DNA from: Campylobacter concisus
GTDB lineage: Bacteria > Campylobacterota > Campylobacteria > Campylobacterales > Campylobacteraceae
Length of the DNA: 64,000 bases
Direction of reading: 5' to 3'
Assembly (NCBI RefSeq): GCF_003048575.1
Contig: NZ_PIRZ01000007.1
Span: 1 to 64,000 of the forward strand
Position numbers and translations under genes: made by a program. The notes below the pieces were generated by a model that was given only the letters and a program-made list of their open reading frames with translations, was not told the DNA's origin and did not search any database. Positions within the stretch are counted from its first letter, which is position 1; each line of letters opens with the position of its first letter. Shown here piece by piece: positions 51,879-61,037 of the stretch.

Positions 51879-51880
51879 AC

Positions 51881-52807
51881 TTGGGAAGTCCGTTTGATTA
51901 TGAGTTTAACCGCATAAATAAGCAGGAGTGCACGCAAGGCGAAAATAAGGCTGTTATCGCAGCTGGAGCTTGCGCTTTTTTACTCGCACTTGTGAAATTT
52001 ACAGCTGGGCTTTTTAGCGGCTCGGTTGCTGTGCTTGGCTCAGCGATTGACTCGATGCTTGATTTTATAGTCTCGCTTTTAAATTTATTTGCGCTTAGAA
52101 AGTCAAAAAAGCAAGCCGATGAGAGATTTAACTTTGGCTACACAAAGCTAGAGGCCTTGGCAGCGCTATTTGAGTGCGTCATCATCGTGGTGGCTGCTGG
52201 ATATATATTTTATGAGAGCGTTAAGAAATTTAGCGAGCCAAATTTAGAGATAGACCTTGGCTTAAGCCTTGGTGTGATGGTTTTTTCGGTAGTTGTGACG
52301 TTATGTTTGGTGCTATTTTTAAACCAAATTTCTAAAAAAAGTGGAAACCTTATCATAAAAGCAGACGCACTGCACTATAAGATCGACCTTTTTAGCAATC
52401 TTGCTGTCATCATCTCGCTGCTTATCATTAAATTTAGTGGATTTGTGATGATAGATGCGATCTTTGGCATCGTGATAAGTGGCTACATCGCTCAAAGCGC
52501 CATAAGCCTTGGCAAAGACGCCCTTGGTGTCTTGTTAGATCACGCAGCAAGCCCTGAGGTCACAGAGGGGATCATCAAGATGATAAAGGCAAAGCAGAGA
52601 ATTTCTGATTTTCACTATCTAAACACAAGACAGAGCGCAAATACCATATTTTTAACGCTGCATTTAGTTTTTAACAAAGATATCTCGCTTTACGACGCGC
52701 ACGAGGTGGCCGACTCGCTTGAAGCTGAGATAAGAGAGAAATTTAGGGATTATTCGTGGCAGATAACCACACATTTAGACCCATACAACGACAAAGAAGG
52801 GAAATGA
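51881..52807 (+). CDS. Cation diffusion facilitator transporter, 308 aa
   Basis: The protein has six spans and the CDF metal sites: GSAIDSMLDFIVSLLN near residues 51-66, with Asp residues, and KADALHYKIDLFSNLAVI near 160-177, with H-x3-D. The C-terminal cytoplasmic domain around 210-308 is present. It exports Zn2+, Fe2+ or similar ions. It lies between aguA and aguB, which is not an evident functional link. The start is TTG, two bases after the aguA stop. Confidence 0.92.
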   Translation: MGSPFDYEFNRINKQECTQGENKAVIAAGACAFLLALVKFTAGLFSGSVAVLGSAIDSMLDFIVSLLNLFALRKSKKQADERFNFGYTKLEALAALFECVIIVVAAGYIFYESVKKFSEPNLEIDLGLSLGVMVFSVVVTLCLVLFLNQISKKSGNLIIKADALHYKIDLFSNLAVIISLLIIKFSGFVMIDAIFGIVISGYIAQSAISLGKDALGVLLDHAASPEVTEGIIKMIKAKQRISDFHYLNTRQSANTIFLTLHLVFNKDISLYDAHEVADSLEAEIREKFRDYSWQITTHLDPYNDKEGK

Positions 52808-52808
52808 G

Positions 52809-53681
52809 ATGAAAGTAGCACTACTTCAACAAGAATTTAAAGGCACAAAAGAGGCGACTATCGCAAAGACGCTTGAGCTAATCGCTGAGGCAAAAAAGGG
52901 TGGCGCTGATCTAGTCGTCTGTCAAGAGCTTCACCAGACGCAATACTTTTGCCAAAGCGAGGATACAAATTTCTTTGATCATGCAAACGAGTGGCAAGAA
53001 GATGTCGCTTTTTGGGGCAGGGTTGCAAAAGAAAATGGCGTGGTTTTAGTCACTTCGCTTTTTGAAAAGAGGGCTGACGGACTTTATCACAACACCGCCT
53101 TTGTCTTCGAGCGTGACGGCAACGTGGCTGGCAAATACCGAAAAATGCACATCCCTGATGATCCTGGATTTTACGAGAAATTTTACTTTACGCCTGGTGA
53201 TATCGGCTTTGAGCCAATTGAAACAAGCCTTGGCAAGCTTGGAGTTTTGGTGTGTTGGGATCAGTGGTATCCAGAGGCAGCAAGGCTAATGGCGCTAAAA
53301 GGGGCGAAAATTCTTATCTATCCAACGGCCATTGGCTGGTTTGAGGGCGATAGTGATAATGAAAAGTCAAGACAGCTTGAAGCGTGGGTAGCGGTGCAAA
53401 GAGGTCACAGCGTGGCAAATGGTCTGCCAGTTGTTGCAGTAAATCGTGTGGGCTTTGAAAAAGATGATAGCGGTGTGATGGATGGGATAAAATTTTGGGG
53501 AAATAGCTTTGTTTTTGGACCACAAGGAGAGCAACTTTTCCGTGCAAATAGTACAGATGAGCTTTGCAAGATCGTTGAAATAGACATGAAAAGAAGCGAA
53601 GAAGTGCGCAGAATTTGGCCATTTTTAAGAGACCGCAGGATCGATGCCTACGCAAATATCACAAAGAGATTTATCGACTAA
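52809..53681 (+). CDS. aguB: N-carbamoylputrescine amidase, 290 aa
   Basis: A nitrilase-family enzyme releasing putrescine, CO2 and ammonia. The triad is seen as VVCQELHQTQYF with Glu near 42, KYRKMHIPDDPGFYEKFYFTPGD with Lys near 115, and LGVLVCWDQWYPEAARL with Cys near 152. PNIIYPTAIGW-like text (ILIYPTAIGW) follows. Full-length. The gene starts one base after the CDF stop. A terminator follows. Confidence 0.95.
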   Translation: MKVALLQQEFKGTKEATIAKTLELIAEAKKGGADLVVCQELHQTQYFCQSEDTNFFDHANEWQEDVAFWGRVAKENGVVLVTSLFEKRADGLYHNTAFVFERDGNVAGKYRKMHIPDDPGFYEKFYFTPGDIGFEPIETSLGKLGVLVCWDQWYPEAARLMALKGAKILIYPTAIGWFEGDSDNEKSRQLEAWVAVQRGHSVANGLPVVAVNRVGFEKDDSGVMDGIKFWGNSFVFGPQGEQLFRANSTDELCKIVEIDMKRSEEVRRIWPFLRDRRIDAYANITKRFID

Positions 53682-53685
53682 ATTT

Positions 53686-53710
53686 AGAGCTAGAATTTCT
53701 AGCTCTTTTA
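53686..53710. terminator. Bidirectional terminator between aguB and pstB
   Basis: AGAGCTAG (53686-53693) pairs with CTAGCTCT (53699-53706), loop AATTT, followed by TTTTA on plus. It lies between convergent genes and has the T run of a Rho-independent terminator. Confidence 0.82.
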
Positions 53711-54373
53711 AAATGCAAATTTCTTATCTACTATGCGAACTATCCTGCCACCAAGCCTTTTTGCCTGCTCTTCATTGTGTGTGGTGATGATGATCGTATA
53801 TTTTTGTGACAAGCTTTTTAAGAGATCTTCTATGATCAAGATATTTTTCATATCAAGCGATGAGCAAGGCTCATCAAGCATGAGCACTTCAGGCTTTGTA
53901 GTTAGCATCCTTGCGATGCAAAGTCTTTGCTTTTGACCGCCAGAGAGCTTGTTAGCTGGCATATCTAGGTCGTTTATTTCGCCCAGTAAATTTACGCTTT
54001 TTAATAGCTCCTCTACTCTTTTTTGCTTATCTTTTATGCTGCCTTCATAAAATTCCATCGCATAGGTCAAATTTCTTTCTACGCTAAAGGGAAAGAGTGT
54101 GGCGTCTTGAAAGAGTATGGCTAGCTTTCGTCTTAGCCAAATTTCGCCCTTATTTTTGATATTTTCACCTTTAAATAATATCTCTCCGCTATATCTACCA
54201 CCTTTTTGCTCTAAAAAGCCATTTAGCGCTGAAAGAAAAGTCGATTTGCCACATCCTGAGCTGCCCATTAAGCAGATGATCTCGTTTTGAGCAATGTTTA
54301 AATTTAGATCTTTTAAAATTTCACTCTCTTGGTAAAAGATACTAAGATCTTTTATGTTTAAAATATCTGGCAA
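53708..54373 (-). CDS. pstB: Phosphate ABC transporter ATPase, 221 aa
   Basis: Walker A MGSSGCGKSTFLSALNG near residues 36-52, Q-loop LAILFQDATLFPFSV, signature LSGGQKQRLCIARML near 143-157, and Walker B VLMLDEPCSSLD. At 221 aa it is shorter than standard PstB (about 250-260 aa), lacking the usual N-terminal extension and end. The place after pstS-pstC-pstA supports the call. No phoU follows. It overlaps pstA by 32 bases. Confidence 0.87.
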   Translation of the reverse strand: MPDILNIKDLSIFYQESEILKDLNLNIAQNEIICLMGSSGCGKSTFLSALNGFLEQKGGRYSGEILFKGENIKNKGEIWLRRKLAILFQDATLFPFSVERNLTYAMEFYEGSIKDKQKRVEELLKSVNLLGEINDLDMPANKLSGGQKQRLCIARMLTTKPEVLMLDEPCSSLDMKNILIIEDLLKSLSQKYTIIITTHNEEQAKRLGGRIVRIVDKKFAF

Positions 54374-55199
54374 TTTTCTCTCCTATATCAAATAAAACTA
54401 CGGCTGAAAGCAGGTGCAAAATGATCAGTATAAAAATGAGTACGAGTGCCGTGGCGTAGGCATTTTGCGTTGCGACTGACTGACTTAAAAGCATGTGCAG
54501 GTGAAAAGGCAGTGCCATGACTGGCGAGAGCAGTCCTTCTGCCTTTGCCATGAAGACGACTCCTGTTAAAAGTAGCGGTGCAGTTGCCCCTATGGCGTAG
54601 CTGCCAGCAAGTATCAAGATAGATATGATGTTTTTTCTAATGGTTGGCAAAACAAGCTTTCTAGCCATGAAATTTTTATCAACACCAAGCGCGAAGCTAT
54701 CTCTTAACATCTTCTCATCGATCTGCGAGATCACCTTTTCTGTGCTAACTTCAACAAATGGAAAGACCATCAAAGCAAGCGTAATACTAGCTGTTAGTAG
54801 GCTCTTTGGGATATCAAGACTAACGATAAAAAGCCCATAAACAAACATCCCAAGCAATATAGAGGGTATGGAGGCCATCGTTTGGATGATAAATTTAAGA
54901 CCAAGCTTGATCGTGCTAGAAGTGCAGTAAATTTGCCTATAAATGGCGCAGCTAACGCCAAGAAGCGCAGAAAATATCATGGATAGTATCATTAGCAAAA
55001 ATGAGCCTATGATAGCGTCTCTTATGCCACCACTCTCACCTAAATTTAAACCTTGCGGATTTTTGGTTAGAAAGTCTAAATTTATCTGAGAGATGCCATT
55101 TGCAAAGATGAAATAAAATATCCAAAATATCACCGCAACCACTATAAATACGCAAAGATAAGCGTAAAATTTGACTAGATGATCTTTAAAAGCGTTCAT
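54342..55199 (-). CDS. pstA: Phosphate ABC transporter permease PstA, 285 aa
   Basis: Six-span permease with GGIRDAIIGSFLLMILSMIFSALLGVSCAIY, QTMASIPSILLGMFVYGLFIV and the EAA-type loop DSFALGVDKNFMARKLVLPTIRKNIISILIL near residues 170-200, as in PstA. I use the ATG at 55199, inside the pstC end; a TTG at 55211 would add four residues. It pairs with PstC to form the membrane channel. Confidence 0.93.
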   Translation of the reverse strand: MNAFKDHLVKFYAYLCVFIVVAVIFWIFYFIFANGISQINLDFLTKNPQGLNLGESGGIRDAIIGSFLLMILSMIFSALLGVSCAIYRQIYCTSSTIKLGLKFIIQTMASIPSILLGMFVYGLFIVSLDIPKSLLTASITLALMVFPFVEVSTEKVISQIDEKMLRDSFALGVDKNFMARKLVLPTIRKNIISILILAGSYAIGATAPLLLTGVVFMAKAEGLLSPVMALPFHLHMLLSQSVATQNAYATALVLIFILIILHLLSAVVLFDIGEKIARYFKHKRS

Positions 55200-56043
55200 T
55201 GTTTTTCTCAAATTTAAAGATAAAAATATTTAGCAAAAATATAAAAACAAGCAGGACAAATCCGCTTGCAATAAGAGCGTGATAGTGCAAGCTACCAGCC
55301 TCGCTCATGCCCATTTCAAGGGCTATTAGAGATGGTATGGTCTGGGCTTTTGAGAGCAGGTGCGGAAAAAGCGGGGTGTTGCCTATAACCATCATCACAG
55401 CCATCGTCTCGCCAGCTGCCCTTGAAAATGCGAGTATAAAGCCTGAAATGCTTGCTTTTATGGATTTTCTAAAAATTATTTTTCTTATAAAATATCCTGT
55501 GCTTACGCCAAGCGCGTCCGAGTCTGTTTTGAAATTTTGCTTTAGCAGATCAACACTTTGGAGCAAATGCGAGGTAAAAAAAGGCAGTATCATGACGCTA
55601 AGGATGAGGCTAGCTGCCAAAACTGACTCACCAGCGGACATTTTTAGCCCCGACTCTAAAATTTTTACAACCGTGTAAAGCGCAAAAAATCCATAAATGA
55701 TAGATGGTATGCCAGCTAGTATTCGTATCATCCAGTCTAGCACATGCCTAAGCCAGGCGTTCGCAAAAAAGCAGATAAAGATAGTAACGCCAAGCGAGAT
55801 GAAAAATGAAAATATGCAAGCTAGAAATGCAACTGCGAAATTTGCGATTAGGATATTAAACAGTCCAAAGTTAAAAGGCTCCGTGCTAACGTCCCAGTCG
55901 CCATTTAGTAAGAAGTCAAAGAGACTTACTTCTGCAAAAAAACTCGTGGAATTTAGCAGCAAAAACCCCACGAGTAAAAGCAAAAGCATGGCGGATAAAA
56001 GTGTGAAAGCATATACCCCGCCTTTAAAAATTTGCCCTATCAT
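55186..56043 (-). CDS. pstC: Phosphate ABC transporter permease PstC, 285 aa
   Basis: Spans and loop agree with PstC: GLFNILIANFAVAFLACIFSFFISLGVTIF, MIRILAGIPSIIYGFFALYTVV, and TDSDALGVSTGYFIRKIIFRKSIKASISGFILAFSRAAGETMAVMMVIGN, the last being a strong PstC/PstA signature. It starts three bases after pstS ends and overlaps pstA by 14 bases. Confidence 0.94.
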   Translation of the reverse strand: MIGQIFKGGVYAFTLLSAMLLLLLVGFLLLNSTSFFAEVSLFDFLLNGDWDVSTEPFNFGLFNILIANFAVAFLACIFSFFISLGVTIFICFFANAWLRHVLDWMIRILAGIPSIIYGFFALYTVVKILESGLKMSAGESVLAASLILSVMILPFFTSHLLQSVDLLKQNFKTDSDALGVSTGYFIRKIIFRKSIKASISGFILAFSRAAGETMAVMMVIGNTPLFPHLLSKAQTIPSLIALEMGMSEAGSLHYHALIASGFVLLVFIFLLNIFIFKFEKNNERF

Positions 56044-56046
56044 TGG

Positions 56047-56919
56047 CTATTTTACTGGTATAAATCCCATTTTTTCGATAGTCTTTTGACCTTCGGCTGA
56101 ATTTAGTACATCTACAAAAATTTGCTCGCTCTTACTTAGATCGCCACTTTTTACGATGATGAGCGGACGAGAGATGTAGTATTTGCCATCAACTATGTTT
56201 TTAACAGTTGGCTCCACACCGTCAACGTTTAGCGGTATTAGCTTGCCTTTGTTTTGGTTTGTGATACCAAAAGAAGCGTAGCCAATAGCGTTTTTATTTT
56301 CGATGATTTTTGAGACAAGCGCGCCCATCGAAGGTGATTGGATGACGTTTTTGCTAACCTTGACATCTTTCATGATCTTTTTTTGAAATACCTCGTGAGC
56401 ACCGCCACCAAGATCTCTTGTAACTACGACTATTTCGTCATTTGGTAGGGATTTGTCAAGATCGCTCCACTTTTTATACTCGCCTGAGAAAATTTTGACG
56501 ATCTCATCTTTGCTTAAATTTCCGCCCTTTAGCTTTATCGCCTCATTTTCTGGGTTTACAGCCACACAAAGTGCGTCTATGCCAAGCGTATAGGCTTTCA
56601 TATCCTTGATCTTTGCCTTTTCGCTATCTTTTATATCGCGAGCTAACATGCCAAAGTCAGCGACATGATCAAGCACGGCTTTCACGCCAGCACCTGAGCC
56701 ACCAGCTGAGACAAAAATGGTGATATTTTTGTTTGGTAAAGAGCTATCGACTTTGTCCCAAGTCTCGTACTTTTCGATAAAGTCGGTTGAAATTTTAGCA
56801 ATGACTGGAGCCAGAGTAGATGAGCCACTAAAGCTAACTTGCGTTTTTTCATCCGCACCAGAAGCGAAATTTAAAGATAAAAGCAGCATAGAAGCAGCCA
56901 ACATAAGTGATTTTTTCAT
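56047..56919 (-). CDS. pstS: Phosphate-binding protein PstS, 290 aa
   Basis: The periplasmic binder of the Pst system. A signal peptide of about 22 residues (SLMLAASMLLLSLNFASG) precedes VSFSGSSTLAPVIAKISTDF, where GSST binds phosphate. SAGGSGAGVKAVLDH and RDLGGGAHEVFQK are further ligand loops. I begin at ATG 56919, after GGAGG; the upstream in-frame TTG lies within that site's own spacing. It heads the operon pstS-C-A-B. Confidence 0.94.
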   Translation of the reverse strand: MKKSLMLAASMLLLSLNFASGADEKTQVSFSGSSTLAPVIAKISTDFIEKYETWDKVDSSLPNKNITIFVSAGGSGAGVKAVLDHVADFGMLARDIKDSEKAKIKDMKAYTLGIDALCVAVNPENEAIKLKGGNLSKDEIVKIFSGEYKKWSDLDKSLPNDEIVVVTRDLGGGAHEVFQKKIMKDVKVSKNVIQSPSMGALVSKIIENKNAIGYASFGITNQNKGKLIPLNVDGVEPTVKNIVDGKYYISRPLIIVKSGDLSKSEQIFVDVLNSAEGQKTIEKMGFIPVK

Positions 56920-57246
56920 AAAAACCTCCAAATTTTGATTGTTATTAATATTTATAAAAGCTATTGATTAGTTGTAAATTTGCAACAGTTTTTCTAAAAC
57001 TTAGAACTGCGGTGGATTATACAATAAAAAATGATATTAAAAAATGATATTTAAATAGTCGGTTTATCAAATTTATTTTGGCTGATAAAGAAATATAAAT
57101 TTAATCTTAAGAAAATATTTTTTTAAGTCTTGATTGTGTAGAATGGTTGCAACTTTGCCAAAACGGCATGAAAATATCATATCAAATAAGGTAAAAAGCT
57201 AAATTTATAGAATAAAATAGCCTTAAATTTCTTGAAAGGATCTTAG
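56920..57246. promoter_or_regulatory. Divergent intergenic region pstS / TAXI gene
   Basis: The 327-base gap has no gene. On minus, TATAAT at 57016-57021 can serve pst. On plus, TAGAAT at 57139-57144 and TATAGAAT near 57206-57213 may serve the TAXI gene. A near-palindrome GTTGTAAATTTGCAAC at 56971-56986 lies in the pst leader and could be an operator. No clear Pho box could be assigned by eye. Confidence 0.5.
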
Positions 57247-58188
57247 ATGAAAACTACTTCTTTGGCACTTGCTGGCTTGCTTTTAGCAACAACTCTTTCA
57301 GCAAAAGAATTTATCAGTATCGGTACTGGCGGTATGACAGGCACTTATTATCCGATAGGTGGAGCGATTTGCCGTTTAGCGAACAAAAATACTAATGTAA
57401 AATGCTCGGTCCAATCAACTGGCGGCTCGGTTTACAACGTAAATAACGTTTTGAAAAAAGAGCTTACATTTGGCTTTGTTCAAAGTGACGTTGTCTATGA
57501 TAAATTTAACGGCACTGGCAAATTTGACGGAGCAAAAGATGAAAATTTACGCTCAGTAGTTGCTATCTATCCAGAACTTCTTGCATTTGTTGTGGCAAAA
57601 GATAGCGGTCTTACAAGTGATCTTGCTTCATTTGCAGGTAAAAAATATAACGTCGGAAACCCAGGCAGTGGCAACGAAGTGAGTACACTTGAAGTCTTTA
57701 AAGCAAAAGGCTTTGACGTTTCAAAACTAGGCTACCGCGGCGTTTTAACAGTTGGTGAATGCCCACACGCACTAAAAGATAAAAAGATAGACGGATACAG
57801 CTTTGTTGTCGGCCATCCAACTGCAAACATCACTGATGCTGCGACATCTTTGCCTATTGATATCCTAAATATCGAAGGTAGCGAGATCGACAAACTTCTT
57901 GCAGACAAGCCATACTTTGCAAAAGGCGTGATCCCAAAAGGCTCATATGATGGCGTAGATCACGATGTAAATACTATCGGCGTAAAAGCTGTTTTGGTAA
58001 CCAATAAAGATACAAAAGATGAGGCTGTAAAAGCTGTGATAAAAGCTATTTTAGACAACTTTGATGAGTATAAAACTCTTCACCCAGCGCTAAAATCAGT
58101 AAATAAAGAAGATCTTGTTCAAGGTCTTTCAGCTCCGCTTCACCCAGCTGCAGAGGCTGTATTTAAAGAGGCTGGTATCTTAAAATAA
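57247..58188 (+). CDS. TAXI-family TRAP transporter solute-binding protein, 313 aa
   Basis: The protein has a signal peptide (MKTTSLALAGLLLATTLSA) and the TAXI opening FISIGTGGMTGTYYPIGGAICRL, then SVQSTGGSVYNVN and YNVGNPGSGNEVSTLEVF. It binds a carboxylate or amino acid (glutamate-like in known cases) in the periplasm and hands it to the fused permease next door. Cys residues in GECPHALKD are less usual. AAAGGATCTTAG precedes the ATG. A hairpin separates it from the permease gene. Confidence 0.93.
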   Translation: MKTTSLALAGLLLATTLSAKEFISIGTGGMTGTYYPIGGAICRLANKNTNVKCSVQSTGGSVYNVNNVLKKELTFGFVQSDVVYDKFNGTGKFDGAKDENLRSVVAIYPELLAFVVAKDSGLTSDLASFAGKKYNVGNPGSGNEVSTLEVFKAKGFDVSKLGYRGVLTVGECPHALKDKKIDGYSFVVGHPTANITDAATSLPIDILNIEGSEIDKLLADKPYFAKGVIPKGSYDGVDHDVNTIGVKAVLVTNKDTKDEAVKAVIKAILDNFDEYKTLHPALKSVNKEDLVQGLSAPLHPAAEAVFKEAGILK

Positions 58189-58194
58189 TCCATT

Positions 58195-58215
58195 TCCAGA
58201 GGCTCTGCCTCTGGA
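58195..58215 (+). terminator. Hairpin between TAXI binding protein and TRAP permease genes
   Basis: TCCAGAGGC (58195-58203) pairs with GCCTCTGGA (58207-58215) around a TCT loop. No T run follows directly, so it may act as a partial terminator or RNA stabiliser that makes more binding protein than permease. Confidence 0.6.
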
Positions 58216-58270
58216 TAAAATTTAAATATGCAAATTTTTAATTTATATATTTAAATTTTAAAGGAGAGAG

Positions 58271-60337
58271 ATGAACGAAGTCAAAGACAACGAAGAACAA
58301 TTTGTCGAAGTAAAAACAAGGGAGATAAATAGCAATTTTTACAACTATTTCATTGCGATCGTATGCTTTTCTTGGTCAGTTTTTCAGCTTTATATAGCTT
58401 ATTTTCCGCTTAATACAAATATTTCGCGCTCGATACACTTAGCCTTTGCAGTTGGTCTTGTATTTTTGCTTTATCCAGTCACTTTTCATAAAAAGGCACA
58501 TTCTAGTTTGCCATTTTACGATCTAGTTTTTTGTGTGGCAGGCGTTGTTGCTGTGCTTTATCCAGCGGTTTATTTTTATGAACTAGCTGATAGGACAGGG
58601 GACTACATAACACAAGATATCGTAATATCGTTTTTGGCGATCATTGTCTTGCTCGAGGCTGGCAGGCGTGTCATGGGACCAGCACTTCCAATTATTTGTA
58701 TATTATTTTTGATATATGATCACTTTGGTCCTTATATGCCAGACATCATCGCTCATCAAGGTGCCAGCTTTGAAAAGATCGCAGGCCATATGTTTTTAAC
58801 GACTGAGGGTATCTTTGGTGTGCCTATCGGAGTTAGCGTTAGTTTTATCTATCTTTTTGTTCTTTTTGGCTCATTGCTTGAGAGGGCAGGTGCTGGACAA
58901 TACTTCATAAATTTAGCTTTCTCACTTCTTGGAAAATATAGAGGCGGCCCAGCTAAGGCTTCAGTCATCGCAAGTGGTCTAACTGGTATGGTTTCAGGAA
59001 GCTCTACTGCAAATGTTGTAACAGTTGGTACATTTACCATACCACTTATGAAAAAAGCCGGTCTTTCACGCACAAAAGCTGGAGCCATTGAGGTCGCTGC
59101 TGGCGTAAATGGACAGCTCATGCCTCCGATCATGGGCGCAGCTGCCTTTATCATCGCTGAGTTTTTAGGCATGACATACACAAATGTCATGATGGCAGCG
59201 GTAATTCCAGCTTTTGCTTGCTATTTGTCACTATTTTTCATCGTTCATTTAGAGAGCGTGAAGCTTGGCTTAAAAGGTATAAATCAAAGCGAGTTTCACT
59301 CAAGATTTAAAATTTTTGTAAGTGGACTTCACTATATAACTCCGATTTTGATTTTACTTTATACACTATTAATCGCAAAAGAGTCAGCTATTGCTGCGGC
59401 GTTTAATGCGATTGGATTTTTATTTTTAATAATGATCTTTCAAGAGCCAGTTAAAAAGCTAGCAAGTGGCGAAAAAGTTGGAATAAATGATGTGTTAATA
59501 GGCTTTGAAGATATATTTTGGGCGATGGTTGCAGCCGCAAAAAGTATGACAACGATCGCCATTGCAACCGCACTTGCAGGTATCATCGTGGGCTCTATCT
59601 CTCTAACTGGCCTTGGTCAGGTGCTTTCAGATCTAGTTGAGTTACTTGCTGGTGATAATATAGTTATGATATTGCTTCTTACTGCGATGATGTCGCTAAT
59701 ACTAGGAATGGGTCTTCCAACGACGGCAAACTACATTGTAGTTTCAAGTCTTGTGGCACCTGTTATTTTATTTTTAGCGCACAAAAATGGCTTTTTAATC
59801 CCAGCCATTGCTGTGCATCTTTTTGTCTTTTACTTTGGAATTTTAGCTGATGACACGCCACCAGTTGGTATCGCAGCTTATGCAGCAGCTGGTATTGCTA
59901 AAGCAAATCCTATAACTGTTGGTGTTCAAGGATTCTTTTATGATCTAAGAACGGCGATCTTGCCATTTGCCTTTTTCTTTAACAACAAACTTATGCTGAT
60001 AGAAAGCGTAAACGAGGGCGATCCGCTTGATTCAAAAGGGATCGTTTGGATGAGCAATCCGCTTGAAATTTTACTTGTCTTTGGTATGGCGATCGTGGGA
60101 ATGTTTGCATTTTCAAGCTTACTTCAAGGCTACTATGTCACAAAGCTTAGGATCTGGGAGCGTATTCTTTTGATCCCTGTTGTGCCACTAGCTCTTGTGC
60201 CAAATATATGTGCGAAATTTAATCTTATACCAAACGAATACACTGCTTATATCGTAGCTGCTGTACTTTATGGATTTGTTTTTATGACTCAATGGGGTAT
60301 TAAAGATAAACCACTTGATCAAATAAAAATAATCTAA
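58271..60337 (+). CDS. TRAP transporter fused permease (DctQ-DctM), 688 aa
   Basis: A large membrane protein with about 16 to 18 spans. The N-terminal 170 residues form the small DctQ-like part. The DctM part has LFGSLLERAGAGQYFINLAF, GLTGMVSGSSTANVVTVGTFTIPLMKKAG near residues 235-263 and GMGLPTTANYIVVSSLVAPVI, which are the strong signatures. It takes up the ligand of the TAXI protein using an ion gradient. AAAGGAGAG precedes the ATG. Confidence 0.95.
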   Translation: MNEVKDNEEQFVEVKTREINSNFYNYFIAIVCFSWSVFQLYIAYFPLNTNISRSIHLAFAVGLVFLLYPVTFHKKAHSSLPFYDLVFCVAGVVAVLYPAVYFYELADRTGDYITQDIVISFLAIIVLLEAGRRVMGPALPIICILFLIYDHFGPYMPDIIAHQGASFEKIAGHMFLTTEGIFGVPIGVSVSFIYLFVLFGSLLERAGAGQYFINLAFSLLGKYRGGPAKASVIASGLTGMVSGSSTANVVTVGTFTIPLMKKAGLSRTKAGAIEVAAGVNGQLMPPIMGAAAFIIAEFLGMTYTNVMMAAVIPAFACYLSLFFIVHLESVKLGLKGINQSEFHSRFKIFVSGLHYITPILILLYTLLIAKESAIAAAFNAIGFLFLIMIFQEPVKKLASGEKVGINDVLIGFEDIFWAMVAAAKSMTTIAIATALAGIIVGSISLTGLGQVLSDLVELLAGDNIVMILLLTAMMSLILGMGLPTTANYIVVSSLVAPVILFLAHKNGFLIPAIAVHLFVFYFGILADDTPPVGIAAYAAAGIAKANPITVGVQGFFYDLRTAILPFAFFFNNKLMLIESVNEGDPLDSKGIVWMSNPLEILLVFGMAIVGMFAFSSLLQGYYVTKLRIWERILLIPVVPLALVPNICAKFNLIPNEYTAYIVAAVLYGFVFMTQWGIKDKPLDQIKII

Positions 60338-60339
60338 TC

Positions 60340-60363
60340 TTAGGCAAGAGTACTCTTGCCTAA
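60340..60363 (+). terminator. Terminator after the TRAP permease gene
   Basis: A perfect 24-base palindrome whose halves TTAGGCAAGAGT and ACTCTTGCCTAA can form a 10-bp stem; T-rich sequence follows (about 60,364-60,382). Confidence 0.75.
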
Positions 60364-60452
60364 ATTTCTAATATAAATTTTTTAGGGCTACCTTTATACT
60401 TTGGATAATTTCTATTTAAAATAAGTATTTTTTGGATTTTTTTGTTTTAAGA

Positions 60453-60480
60453 AATTTTTAGGCTCGTAAGCCTAAAAATT
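60453..60480 (-). terminator. Terminator of the Sel1-repeat gene
   Basis: AATTTTTAGGC (60453-60463) pairs with GCCTAAAAATT (60470-60480), loop TCGTAA. On the minus strand the stem is A/T-rich at its base and ends in T's; it overlaps the stop codon of the gene at 60479. Confidence 0.75.
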
Positions 60481-60964
60481 ATAGTTGTTTTGAGCGTCTT
60501 AGATCTCCTGCAAATTCGCAAGACATCTTATCGCCTAATTCGCAGCCTTTTACTAAAAATTCATAAGCTTTTTTAAATTCTTTAGCTTCTATCAAGATAG
60601 AACCTACCATCTCACAAGAATATCCATCATTCTTATCACAAGCTTTGTTAAAAAGTTCTCTTGCTTTTTGCGGCTCAGTATTTAGATAAAGCCCACCAGC
60701 TGCCGAGCAACCTTCAACCTCACCAGCTTCGCAAGCTTTATTATAGTACTCTAAGGCCTTGCTTGGATTAGGTAGAGCTGTTTTGCCTAGCTGATAAATG
60801 GCGCCAGTTTTTACACATGATTTTGCATCATTTTCTGCACATCCTGCTTTAAATTTTGCTAAAGCTTCTTTGAAATTCGAGCTCCCATATGCCTTTAGGC
60901 CATCTTCAAAGTTACCTGCAAAAGCACAAGCAGCTAATATTGAGATAAAAATCATTTTTTTCAT
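60479..60964 (-). CDS. Secreted Sel1-repeat (Hcp-like) protein, 161 aa
   Basis: A signal peptide (MKKMIFISILAACAFA) leads to repeats of 36 residues in the Sel1 style, each with a pair of Cys spaced like KAGCAENDAKSC, KACEAGEVEGC, KACDKNDGYSC and KGCELGDKMSC. In Helicobacter and Campylobacter such Cys-rich Sel1 proteins are periplasmic or secreted. About four repeats are present. The role is unknown; protein binding is likely. Single-gene unit with its own terminator. Confidence 0.92.
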   Translation of the reverse strand: MKKMIFISILAACAFAGNFEDGLKAYGSSNFKEALAKFKAGCAENDAKSCVKTGAIYQLGKTALPNPSKALEYYNKACEAGEVEGCSAAGGLYLNTEPQKARELFNKACDKNDGYSCEMVGSILIEAKEFKKAYEFLVKGCELGDKMSCEFAGDLRRSKQL

Positions 60965-61037
60965 TTAAATTCCCTTTTTTGTGAATTAACATGCAATTTT
61001 AGCATATTAATTTTTACACTTACTTGATGAAAAATAA

